The notes under the pieces: model-generated | Database searches by the model: none | Told to the model about the DNA's origin: nothing | What the model saw: the letters and a program-made list of their open reading frames with translations, nothing else | NCBI GenBank assembly: GCA_013399895.1 | Contig: VXBA01001882.1 | Location: 930,254 to 994,253, forward strand | DNA length: 64,000 bases | Origin: Serilophus lunatus | Lineage: Eukaryota > Chordata > Aves > Passeriformes > Eurylaimidae | Direction of reading: 5' to 3' | Shown: piece by piece, positions 1-10,357 of the stretch | Layout: the number at the start of each line of letters is the position of its first letter | How positions within the stretch are numbered: position 1 is the stretch's first letter | Position numbers and translations under genes: made by a program

Positions 1-136
1 CTGAACTACTTTCTTGTTTTTCTGTGTTGTAAAAATGGATTCACTGAAGGGAATGTTCTCTTTCAGTTTTCATTATCATTAATGAGTGGTAGAACAACTG
101 AATAAGTGAATAGATATCAGCATTTCTAGTGGCCTT

Positions 137-530
137 CTACAATGGAGTGACTGTGCTAGTGGTTAAGAGAAGTGATTTTCTGCAAAAAAAGGACTTGGGA
201 ATACTGATGGAAGAAAAAATGGATAGCAGCCAACCGTGTGTGTTTTCAGCCCAGCATCGCCAGAAGTGTGGCCAGCAGTCAAGTGAGGTGATTCTGCCCC
301 TCTACTCTGCTTTTGTGAGACCCCATCTGGAGTATTGTGTCCAGATTTGGAGTCCCCAGGACAAGACATATACCTGATGGAGCCAGTCCAAAAGAGGACT
401 ACAAATATAATCAGAGGGCTGGAAGACCTCTCTGAGAGAGCTGAGGTGTTCAGCTTGGAGAAGGGAAGGCTCTGGAGACACCTTATTGTGGTCTTTCAAT
501 TTATAGATCTCTTGTTCATAAGCTACTATA
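137..530 (+). mobile_element. CR1 LINE fragment with internal deletion
   Basis: This is a piece of the reverse-transcriptase reading frame of a CR1 non-LTR retrotransposon. A forward frame over about 165-377 contains LYSAFVRPHLEYCVQIW, which is the conserved stretch near the end of the CR1 reverse transcriptase. After a frame break, 378-510 continues with the LE...L..RAEVFSLEKGRLWR-type tail that follows it. The first 35 bases or so (137-172) read like an earlier part of the same frame (GVTVLVVK) and run straight into the late part, so several hundred bases of the middle have been lost. The 3' untranslated end and tail repeat are absent. The copy is dead. The family call is secure; the subfamily is not named. 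Confidence 0.88.
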
Positions 531-2199
531 ACTGCAACTGAAATATGTGTCACTCATATATTAAAAAAAAAATAAATTATCAAAATAAACCTGAGGGAAA
601 TTCCCCTTACAAAAAGTATCAGTTCACCAAGTGCAACTTAAGTGGTGGACTATTTTTTTCAGGGCCTAGAGGGGTGGATGGGTTATGGGATCTGAAACTG
701 AACACTTTTTCTCAGACCCACAAAATGTTTCACTCTACCTCATTGTCAACCTAATCATAAATTCATGACTGCTGTAAAATCTCAGGCTGTGAGCTTTATT
801 GACCCAAGCACGACACCCAGCAATTCAGGAGGGACTAATCTAAACATCCTGTTTCATTTTCTTTCGTGGAGCCAAGAGCCCATATCACTTTCAAGTTCAT
901 TTCAGCTTTCTTATGTGCTCCAGCAGAAAACAATCCCCATATGTACCCTTTTAGACCACTAAAATTATATGAAATTTATCTATGGTAAGTTTCACAGAGT
1001 TTCTAAGGGCAACATTGTATATAGCCAGTCAAAAACAGAATTGCATCATGCTGAGGAAAAAGAGTGAATTTTATATGTATAAATGTGTAATGACTGAGTT
1101 ATTGTATCCTTTAAATAAGAACAGCCCCTGAAAAGAGTAAAAGACTGCACAAAGCTTCTCAGAGGCAGGGATTCAGCAAGTACTCTGTCTGCTTCTGTGA
1201 CACTATAGGGAGGGAAACAAAATAAAAAGCTTAAGATATTCAAAATCAGGCTAACACAGAATGAATCAAAGGACAGGTGTTGGAACAGGATTTTGTGTGT
1301 GTATGTGTGTGTATATAATTTGGAATTTCCTTTCTGTATGTCCCATAGATACCCTTTCTTTTAAGCTTTCATTTAGTAAATCAGTTTTACTGGAAATATA
1401 CTCAGTTCCTCAGATAAACTAATTGTACATGTCTTTTGTGACTGAACTATCAAAAACTAGACTGAGAAGGACTTTTCCCACAGTATATGGTAAAATCAAC
1501 TTGTATTTATGAAAAATATTGCTTGTAAGCCACAATTTGTTGAAACACACTCTAAAAGTTAATTTGAACTTGAGTTGAGCACTTGTTAGTCAAATGGCAT
1601 TAAAATTCCAAACTTAAATGAAAGAAATAAAACACAAACACTTGATTTCTGAAAAAAGATGCCTAAACTTTGATTCATAACTTTCATTTTCTTTAATTTT
1701 GTGATTTTAATTTGGATTTATGGCCCTGAGATTCCTCGCACAAAGAAATCCTGAGTTTGTTTGCCTGAATATTCAGTTTCTTCTGAAGTGGAAAGCTATG
1801 TTAAAATGGACAGAAGTGTTTTGAAAGGTGATATTTAAAACTTCTCAAGTGTTTGTCAAATGCATACAGATGTAGATAATAATAAATAACAGCACTTGAA
1901 TACATCAGGATCTTTTTCTGCCAAAGGATTGTAAGATCAAGTCAATAAATTTTAACACATATGTTAGGAGAGTCACTTTCAGGTAAGAAGGAGGGAAAAC
2001 TCAAGGGGAGTTTGATCAGGTAACTGAGATTTTGGGAGTATAGTTGTTTTTCAATCAGCTACTTAGGTGAGATATCAATGCATTTATTTCCCACTTGTTT
2101 GGCTTCTACTCCAGCGATGTTTTTGCTCAGAACAAGCTTCTTATTTCGGGTCATGTAAGAACTTGAGAAACTTCCTTTGCACCGTTGTGAGGACTAGGA
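531..2199. other. Unique-looking AT-rich DNA
   Basis: I see no gene, LTR or LINE here. The only structured part is a short GT microsatellite near 1300. Open frames on either strand stay under about 70 codons, as expected by chance. Confidence 0.6.
1294..1316. repeat. GT/TG microsatellite
   Basis: An interrupted run of GT dinucleotides ends in TATATA. It is a simple repeat with no other visible role. Confidence 0.85.
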
Positions 2200-2620
2200 T
2201 TCCCACGGAACATGGGCAAAAGATACTGCCTAAAAATAGCTGCCACATTTTCTGTCAGTGCCAGAGTGCACATGTGGTCTCTACAATCCCACAGCCCTGC
2301 CCATGGCCTAGGACTCCACTCCAGCCCCCAGGACCATCAGTCCCTGCCTCACTGAGGCCATAGGACATGCCTCCAGCCTTGCAGCAGCTCTATCCCAACT
2401 GTTCATTGTCTTTGCTGAGTCTGGCCCACCCACAGTCAGTGTCCCATTCCCAGGGAAATGCCTGATGCCCAGAGCTGGAGCTGCCTTGGTGCCCCCTGAG
2501 CCACCTCTGCTCCTGTCTGGGAGCTTCTCAGCCCCTGCACACCAGAGTGCAGAGGGGATGAGTGTGATCCAGGCAGTCGTGAGTAATGCAATAGCAGCAA
2601 GAAAGGAATAAATCACAGCC
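2200..2620. other. GC-rich block of unknown origin
   Basis: This stretch is clearly richer in G and C than its neighbours, with many CCAGCC, CCTGCC and CCCCTG words and few CpG. On the minus strand a 102-codon frame spans 2308-2616, but it is proline/alanine/glycine-rich and has no motif I know. The composition suggests a decayed LTR or other inserted repeat more than a CpG-island promoter, because CpG is scarce. I could not find matching termini or a target-site duplication. Confidence 0.45.
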
Positions 2621-2924
2621 TTTCAGGAGATTCAATAACTTGTCAAGCAAAAGGGCAACAGAGATTCTCTTGGTTTGCTAACAGGACAAAGCAGTTACCA
2701 GCTCTCCTTTATTTGGAGAACAGCAGTTGAAGCTGACTCATACAAAATGTTACATCTTATACTGACCTACTCTACCCTCTATTACAATTACCATGTGTCT
2801 ACCTGGTGACTTATGTTCTCCATACAATATGCTCAGGTCTTTCAAAGTGATGCATGCACACAAGCCTGTATCCTTGTGCTGACTTTCAGAAATACATATA
2901 TACATATAAACGGATTCCTGAAAG

Positions 2925-2952
2925 TATATATATATATATATATATACACACA
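2925..2952. repeat. TA/CA microsatellite
   Basis: About eleven TA units are followed by a few CA units. A shorter run of similar words (ATACATATATACATATAAA) lies some 20 bases upstream. Confidence 0.9.
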
Positions 2953-4744
2953 TGTAGATTGGACAAAAATCTCCATGAAATATCTGTACATGAAGTCAGA
3001 TTTTCTTTTAAGCATACGGTACAGATTTGATATCTGCTCACAAAAATTCTGCCTGGAATATGGTACGAATTTTAGGAAACATGTGAATGTCCAGAAAATT
3101 CAGATTTATGCACATACAGAGGGAAATGTTTTTTTGGTGAAGATTTAAAATAATTAATCAACCTTTAGGCAAGGAAGCCAAAAGTGAAAAGTCATTTTTA
3201 CTTAATATCAACCTCTCTCTCTGAAAAAGAATATTTAAAATAGTGAGATTAAAAATAATATCAAATTATCAATAACATTTTTCTGATGTGAATTTTCAAA
3301 TATTTTTACTTGAGGTAAAATTCTTAATGTTTTCAGATCTGTAAATACTACAAGAAAAAAATAATTAAACATATATTAACTTTCAGTTAATGTATGAAGT
3401 ATTTCTAACTCCCAAAGACTCATTCATAAGATGTATTTGACTCATAGCAGGAATTTCAATCACTGTTCTCCAGTCAACTCTGCAGTAAAGCACTACCATG
3501 GTCTTTTTCAGACCTCTCTGTGCTTCCCAACAGAACATATTTTAAACATGCCCTTAATGACCTTTCATAAGCAAGTGATTGGTATTTTTTCTTTCTTTGA
3601 CCACCTTATATGTCTTGTTTTGCCAATCAAAGCCTGAACTGAAAATAACTCACCATCACAATGGCAGATGGCCACATTTCTGACTGGATTCTGCATGTTC
3701 ACATTAAATTCATTTGCCTCAGCAAAAGGATTGGGACCATTGCTTTATAGACAAATGTATCCAACTGATCAATAATCTACTCTCATCAGGCCATGGAAAG
3801 TATTTACTTGTTTTCAGTGAATGCCAAAATTCCCTGCCTAATTCAATACGCTAACAAATGAGGACACATTAAATTGCTTTCCTGTATGTGTATGTCTATT
3901 GACAAGAGATTTTAAGCTAATCTCCTTTATAACACAGAACTATTTTAATGGTTGAATGCTTCAGCCTTTGTCTCTGCTGGGTAGTAGAGGCAATCATGCT
4001 TTCTCTTCTATGATTTTTGTTCCTCATCTGCAGATGTACACAGAACATTTTCTCTGTAAGCTTAGTGGAACAACTTTACATTTTTTGAACCGAGTACATT
4101 TAGTAATAATAAGCACAAAGCTCTACAAATTTGATGCTCAGGTCTGGAATTCTGCATTTCATCCAGCACCATCACATACTTTCTGCAATTCCAGAACCTA
4201 GTTTCAATACCCTGCCCATCTTCCAGACCTAACCTATATTTTCTTGGTACAAGACCATGGTAGAGATTCCCTAGTTTTAGTTACATGCCACAAGGTTAGA
4301 GACGCTGTTTTGACTACTATCTTATCTAGGCCATCAAAATTTTCAACAGGTATGTGTATATCAAATCAGGCATTCAGAACTTCATAAGAACCTGAAGTTA
4401 ATCCTTCTGTGATACATCATGGCCTCAAAATAGTCAGGGTACACTTGAGTTATACAGTAGTTCACTACCACCCCACCCAAACAGATCGTATATGAAGCAA
4501 ATTATGCAAGACACACATGATTTCACTAGCACAGAAACATGCACTGGTAAGTCTCCTCCACCACATCAATTCTGAGACAACACCTTCATTACAGATTTGC
4601 CCAACATTTCACCAGGCTGATGTGTAAATTAAATCAGGCAACACTGCCTATGAAGGATATAACTTTAATGCTATCAACAACATCTGGCATGAATTTTACA
4701 AACAAAACATATCATTTGGTTTTTCAAATTAAAGGATGCATAAG

Positions 4745-4840
4745 TAAATTTAAAAAACCCAACAAAATACAAACTAAAACAAAAAACCAAACAAACAAAT
4801 TCAGAAAATAAACATCAACACAAATAAACCAACACCAAAT
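4745..4840. repeat. A-rich low-complexity run
   Basis: Adenine dominates, with interspersed AAC, CAA and AAACC words. There is no unit structure. It is not attached to a recognisable retrotransposed gene. Confidence 0.6.
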
Positions 4841-7800
4841 AGGTCATTGAATTAGTCATAGAGCAGAGTTAATCATAGATCCATGGTCATCAGAATACTA
4901 CTCTGCCATCTAATTCATTATCATGTTCTACAGAAAACAGAACAATATTTCTTTGCCACCCACACATAATATCTGCTGCATCTTGAAATGGTCAGATGAA
5001 GTATTTTCAGTGCCTTTACTGTTACAAAATTGATTTATATTCTCTTTCTCATGTTAAGAATAACAATGTGCCTTTATGATCAGTAGTATTAGCAATTTTA
5101 TCTTAGCAGGTAGATGGAGTTGGAGTTTTATTTTTTAAAAAAACAAAGAAGCAGTACCTCATGGCTTTTGAAAGACAGCCCTGCAACTTGTGAAGTAATG
5201 TAATTCAGGCAGAATCTCTTTGTGCTACCTGGACTCCGAACAAGTTCCTATCTGCATCATGTGTGCTGATAAGAGACTCAAATACTACAGGTCTGTGATT
5301 TGTAAACATCTGAATCAAGGGCACTGCTACATTCCCTGATCATTCATGCAGTGGAGTGCAGCAAAACAGAACAAAAAAGCTCTTCAGAGCTCTGACTGCA
5401 ATGCCCAGAGTTCAATAAATTAGCTGAATCTGTGGGAAGGTTAAAAGAAACAAGCTGGTTTGATTCAAGTTATAATTATTTTGCTTGTATCATTTTTGGC
5501 ATTCTCAAAGCTTGTTTATGCTCTGGAAGGTCATGCACTTCTTCCAGCTCCATGCAAATTATTACTCTATGCATGACTTTGTCAGGCAGCTACAGTGAGC
5601 ATTTTATTGTCTTTGGGAAAGCTTTGTTTTAATTCAGCTAAATAATTATCACAAAACTGGTGCAGTGAAAATAATATAATGAAATCTCTCTAATGCTTCA
5701 ATGCCCCAATTTTTTTAGCGATTTGCAAGACATACAAAGTGGACATTAAGACAGTCTTAAAATAGTAGTGATTTCCATTCGAGTAACTGATAAAGCAAAA
5801 GCTCAAGGCAACAGGGCCGCATGTGTTTGTTTTTCAACCACAAGACTATGTGCTGCATCTCAAAAGGTACACCTGAACTGCCATCAAAGATGTGGCTCCA
5901 GTAGTCATTCCCATGTTATGCTGACATGGAATTTGCCACTGTCTTCTCAGTCCTGAACATTTGTCTGAAATGTACAGATGCATGTATCTCAGTAAGAGCT
6001 TTCTCTTCATTTGACAGGTGTCCCTTCCATTGTGACAAGAAGGGACACCAACTTCCCCAGGTTCTCCCTAATTTTTGGTACAAACATTGCCATCTTTCCA
6101 TGTTTGGATTCATTGCCCTCAAAGAAGTAAAATTGCTTCAGATTCAGTCTATTTCCCCAAGTTCCTTCTAGAATACTAGGCAAAATTCAATGGCAAAAGA
6201 ATTTTTCTTAACAAGCAGAAAGGTTCATCTCTTCATTATAAATTGAAAATTTAAAAGGAAGCATTGGTACTTAGGGAGCAGTCCACTCATCTGAACATTG
6301 ATGCCTGGCAATAAGGGGGCTGATGTTTGGTTTTCTGTTTCTTTTATATTTCTTTTCTTTTAAGAAAAGAAGCCATAAATGATACGTTAATCTAGTACAT
6401 ATGAGATGTGAATCAAATCCATTCTTTTTTTTGTACACATAAACAACCTTAATTTTCAGAGTCTCTGTTTTGTGCACACCCAAGCTGTGTTTCATTTAGT
6501 AAGTTCAGGTGGATAATGCAGCCACAGAACAGGGTTCAGGGCGTCTGCCAGACACTGCACTCTGTCCTTACTGACCAGCTTAGCTCTCTGCTGCTGGAGA
6601 CACACTACCATTAACACTGAATCTTATTAAGATAATTCCTGTAGGTCTACGGGACCTGCTGTGACACCTTTGAACTTCAGAGCAAATGTGTGATTAGAAT
6701 ATGAAGTCACCATAAGAAGAGGTTAGAGTGGGACTCAATTCATTACACATTCCCTACACCAGACTGTTCAGTACCTTCAGATGTGCAAAAAGGTCTTGGA
6801 GGTCCTCTTTATCCTGCTCAGGTCTTAGCACTGAAGAACCACCACTCTGACCTCCAGAACTACAGTTTTTATAAAATTTAAAAGTAGCACAGAAGTGGCA
6901 ACTTCCCCCCCGAAACAGCAGTCCTAAGCACCCTAGGATTATTAGAATGAATTATGGCAGAAAAAATACTGTAATCAATGTTCATTTTAGGCTCATTTAA
7001 TTTTAATTTTTATTTCTGGGTTTCAAAATTGGATGAATAATCTTCTTTATGAACGTTTATATTGCACTGTAAATTTGATAGTGTATATCTTTGCAGAAGT
7101 GCCAAATGTTACAATATTTAATTTGATTCTGCTGGTTTAGGGCAAAATTTATATTAATTACATGAAGCTTGTCTATTTTAGGTTTTTATATATATTTCAG
7201 TCTGTCTTCAGGAAAAAAATAGACTGTCATTTAAGATTGATCCTAAATACTGTTAAGCAACAAAATGTTCTTTGATGATAAATCCCAAAATTACATTTCT
7301 TGCTTTCAGGTTTTAAGCCCTTATAAGAAAGGTTAGTAAGATGTGAGGAAGAACCTGTTATTTAAATATTCCTCAGTTTGCCTCTTTGAGGTCCTGGGAT
7401 ACTTACAGATTGAAAAACCTCTCAAAGCCAGACATTTCAACAAAAAAAAAAATTCAAATGTTATCTTAAATCTTTAAACACTTATCCCTAGTGTTTTCAC
7501 GTGCTCAAATCAGTTTTTCTTGTAAACAAACAAGGTCGTCCTTGTTTGGTTAAGCAAATATAAATAAAATTAACAACTGTGTAATACCTGCCTGTAGTCA
7601 CATGAAAGATTTTGTGGCTTTTTGAACCATAAAATTAAGCCTCCAGCAATGCTGTTACTGGATAGAATATCAAGTCAGAAATGTTTTTCATTACCATGTG
7701 CCTGAGCTTTTTCTCTCATTTAATACCCTCAGATTAAACTAACTTCTTTCAAGGGCTGCATACAGGCATTGCTGGTGGCATAGCATGAGAAACACCAGCA

Positions 7801-8319
7801 AGGATCATTGCTCTCAGTCATGAAAAAAACAAGCAAAACATAACCTTTAACTACCTGTTCCCCTGACAAATTTAACAAAAATAAAAATTAAGAAAGTAAT
7901 CATAGTGTTATTTTAGAAGATACCCAGCAGAGCAATAAAACTCATTTTACTATCTCATTGCTTACTAGGCAGTACAGGAAACACCTGCTACTGAAGGTCC
8001 TTCCCAGGCCCAAAAGAAATCCCATATTTATTATTATGGATGCAGAAACAAGTCATATGTGAAACAATATAATCAAAATATTTGTTGAGAGAGAACCAGG
8101 AATCACATTTGTGAGCATGATGTATTCTTGTAAACTAAGCCACAGATAGAATGAGATGAAATTGAAGTGCAGATCTCAGCAGTTCTGTGCTCTCTTAAAT
8201 CTCCAGGAATGTCAAATCTAATCCATTATTTCTTAAACAGCCAAACTTCTTTCAGAACAGAGGTTTCTCCTCCCAGGTCTTCAATGCAATTGTTCTCCAA
8301 GAAGCTCCCATGTCTCAGT

Positions 8320-8452
8320 AAATCACAAAATATTCTGAGTTGAAAGAGAACCACAAGTATCAACAAGTTCAACTCTTAAGTAAATGGCCCATAGGGGGAT
8401 CAAACCCACAACTTTGATGTTATTACCAACCTGCTCTAAACAACTGAACTAT
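8320..8452 (-). mobile_element. tRNA(Ile)-derived SINE with CR1-like tail (TguSINE1-type)
   Basis: Read on the minus strand, this begins with a tRNA-like head. It has an A-box-like TAGTTCAGTTG, an anticodon-loop region retaining AAT, and a B-box-like GGTTTGATCCC followed by a degraded acceptor stem ending in GGGCCAT. The head is followed by about 60 bases that match the 3' end of bird CR1 elements (plus strand: TATTCTGAGTTGAAAGAG). A tRNA(Ile) head on a CR1 tail is the design of TguSINE1, which is moved by CR1 reverse transcriptase. Many CpG and pairing positions have mutated, so the copy is old. TCTCAGT at 8313-8319 and again at 8453-8459 may be the target-site duplication. This is my main evidence for a passerine source. 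Confidence 0.8.
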
Positions 8453-9774
8453 TCTCAGTGTGCAAGCTTACATTTTCTACCTGAATTACATCTCTTTCTT
8501 AACAAACATTATTTATAAATTATAGTATAACCATCTTATCAATTCAACAGTCAGGCAAAACCAGTCAGAAAAACTCAGGCTGAGCACATTTCCAGACTGA
8601 CTGAAATAATTAAAGTCTTTATGGTTTTCCACATTAATTTAAGACTTTGAGAACTTGAGTTAAAACTGCTAAGTTACCTCTTGCCAGTGCAGGTTGCACT
8701 TTTAATACAAAAACAAGTTGAATAGTTAATTTACTATGATTGCTACACCAGGTTTCGAATTTTAAAGAAATATTTCTGCAAAGGAAAGGTCAGAGTTTTG
8801 AAGCATTGGGGAAATGCAGAAATCACAGAGAATGAATAACAACTGGAAAAGTGATGAAATTACAGTAAAGAATGCAGGAGAGTTACTTCTTTCTGTAACA
8901 TCTTCACCATAGTTTTGATGGTGGTCACCAGAGTACATGTGGCACTGAGCTGCATAAGGTTGGGTTATGCTTTTATTTCTCTACCTATTTGCTGCTCTGC
9001 TGTGGTTATTTCCTGTACTAGTGTAGTTCTGGTCTTCCTTCTTGACATTGTGAAGAGAAAAACTTCTGCTACAAGTTTAATGCCAAATTCCTTGGTCATC
9101 TAAATGTGTCATGGTTTTGAAGAAATCTTGGTGGGCACCAGGATGATCCTAGGACTGTTGCCCTGTAGGTTGACACATTAAGCATTCTGGATGATCTAGC
9201 ATGAGGTTTTACAGCTGCATGAAGACCTAAGGTCCACCATTGTGCATCTCACAGCTCTCAGTCCAAGCTCAGTGCTGCTGAAGTCCATCGAACCAGAGCA
9301 AGGACCCATTAGAGTGCAAGTATGCTCTGAGTGCATTTTCCGGTCCAGATTTCTCACATAACAAGATAATTGACACAAAAGTACAGATGGAGGGTGAAAG
9401 TACAACAGTGCATCCTAACAATCTCCAAGAAATCAGAGGGGAACAGCTTTCTCAGCCACTAGTCTGTACATAGCCTGCACAAAGCCTGATATGAAATTGA
9501 CTGGTAGAAGGAATTGAAGACTAAAACTTAGGTTCTGCCAGAGACAGAGCCCATCTCACCTTCTCAATTATGGAGGCAGAGTCAGAGAGGAGGCCAGACA
9601 CATGGTAGCCCTGGGGCATCCCTTGTCTCTTTGGTTTCCAAAAGAAATGGACCAGTCCCTGCCAGGACTCGCACAACCTCTTTGACACTGCTGACCAGCC
9701 GATAAAGGTCTAGCAGGAACCTGTCCAGTGCATTTGGAAGTGTTTGTTGATCTCAATTCCTTAGTGATTAGGGA
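8453..9774. other. Unique-looking DNA between SINE and LTR
   Basis: No recognisable gene or repeat. The part from about 9540 to 9770 is somewhat richer in G and C. TGTCATGGTTTT near 9108 looks like the start of a bird LTR but no partner end was found. Confidence 0.5.
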
Positions 9775-10357
9775 TGCACTGGTTTTAGCTGTGTTGCAGT
9801 CAATTTTCTTCACAGTATCTTGTATGGACACAGTATCTAGAGTATCTATGTTTTGGATTTGTAGTGAAAGCAGTGTTGGTAACACACTAATTTCCAGCTT
9901 TTGCAGAGCAGAGCTTACACAGAGTCAAGGCCCCTTCTGCTGCTCCTTCCACTCCACCACTGAAGAGGCTGAGGGTGCACGAGGAGTTGGGAGGGGACAC
10001 AGCTGCAACAGTTTACCCCAACTGACCAAGGGATATTCCAGACCATATCATGTCGTGCTCAGCAGTAAAAGCTAGAGAAAGAAGAAAAAAACAGAGCTTT
10101 TCAAAATTACAGTGTTTTTCTTCCCAACCAGCCATTCAGAATTATGGAGCCCTGTTTTCCCAGAGATGGCTGAACATTTGCCTTTCCATGGGGAGCAGTG
10201 GCTTAAATCCTTGTTTTACCTCGTTTGCATGCATCAGTTTTGCTTTACCTATTAAACCCTCTATTTCAACCCACAAGTTTTCTAACTTTACCTGCTGTGA
10301 GAGGAGTGAGTGTATGATTGTGTGTGGTTGAGCTGCCTGCTGGGTTAAACCACAAGA
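9775..10357 (+). mobile_element. Solo LTR of an avian endogenous retrovirus (583 bp)
   Basis: The block starts TGCACTGGTTTTAGCTG and ends GGTTAAACCACAAGA. These are decayed forms of the TG...CA termini of an LTR family common in bird genomes. Internal landmarks of that family are in the right order: the TATGTTTTGGATTTGT stretch, ACACAGAGTCAAGGCC, a TATA-like region now reading GCAGTAAAAGC, and an ATTAAA polyadenylation signal just before CAACCCACAAGTTTTC. No gag, pol or env sequence lies on either side, so it is a solo LTR left by recombination. The flanks AGGGA (9770-9774) and AGAGA (10358-10362) fit a 5-bp target-site duplication with one change. A 115-codon frame from 9728 crosses it and has no meaning. 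Confidence 0.88.

Larger units (their letters stand above)
2621..8319. other. Unique-looking AT-rich DNA
   Basis: Nothing in these 5.7 kb could be assigned to a gene or repeat family apart from a TA/CA microsatellite at 2925-2952 and an A-rich low-complexity run at about 4745-4840. Open frames are short and unconvincing on both strands. Confidence 0.55.

Noticed and set aside
2750..3148. Overlapping frames on both strands around the TA microsatellite
   Set aside because: The Ile-Tyr repeat in each translation is the TA run itself.
8385..8452. Functional tRNA(Ile) gene
   Set aside because: The stems are broken and both promoter boxes altered, and the head is fused to a CR1 tail. It is a SINE copy.
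9108..9180. Start of another LTR (TGTCATGGTTTT)
   Set aside because: No matching CA terminus, target duplication or internal LTR landmarks downstream.
9728..10075. 115-codon plus-strand open frame
   Set aside because: It crosses the left edge of the 583-bp LTR and runs through promoter sequence. LTRs of this kind do not code for protein here.
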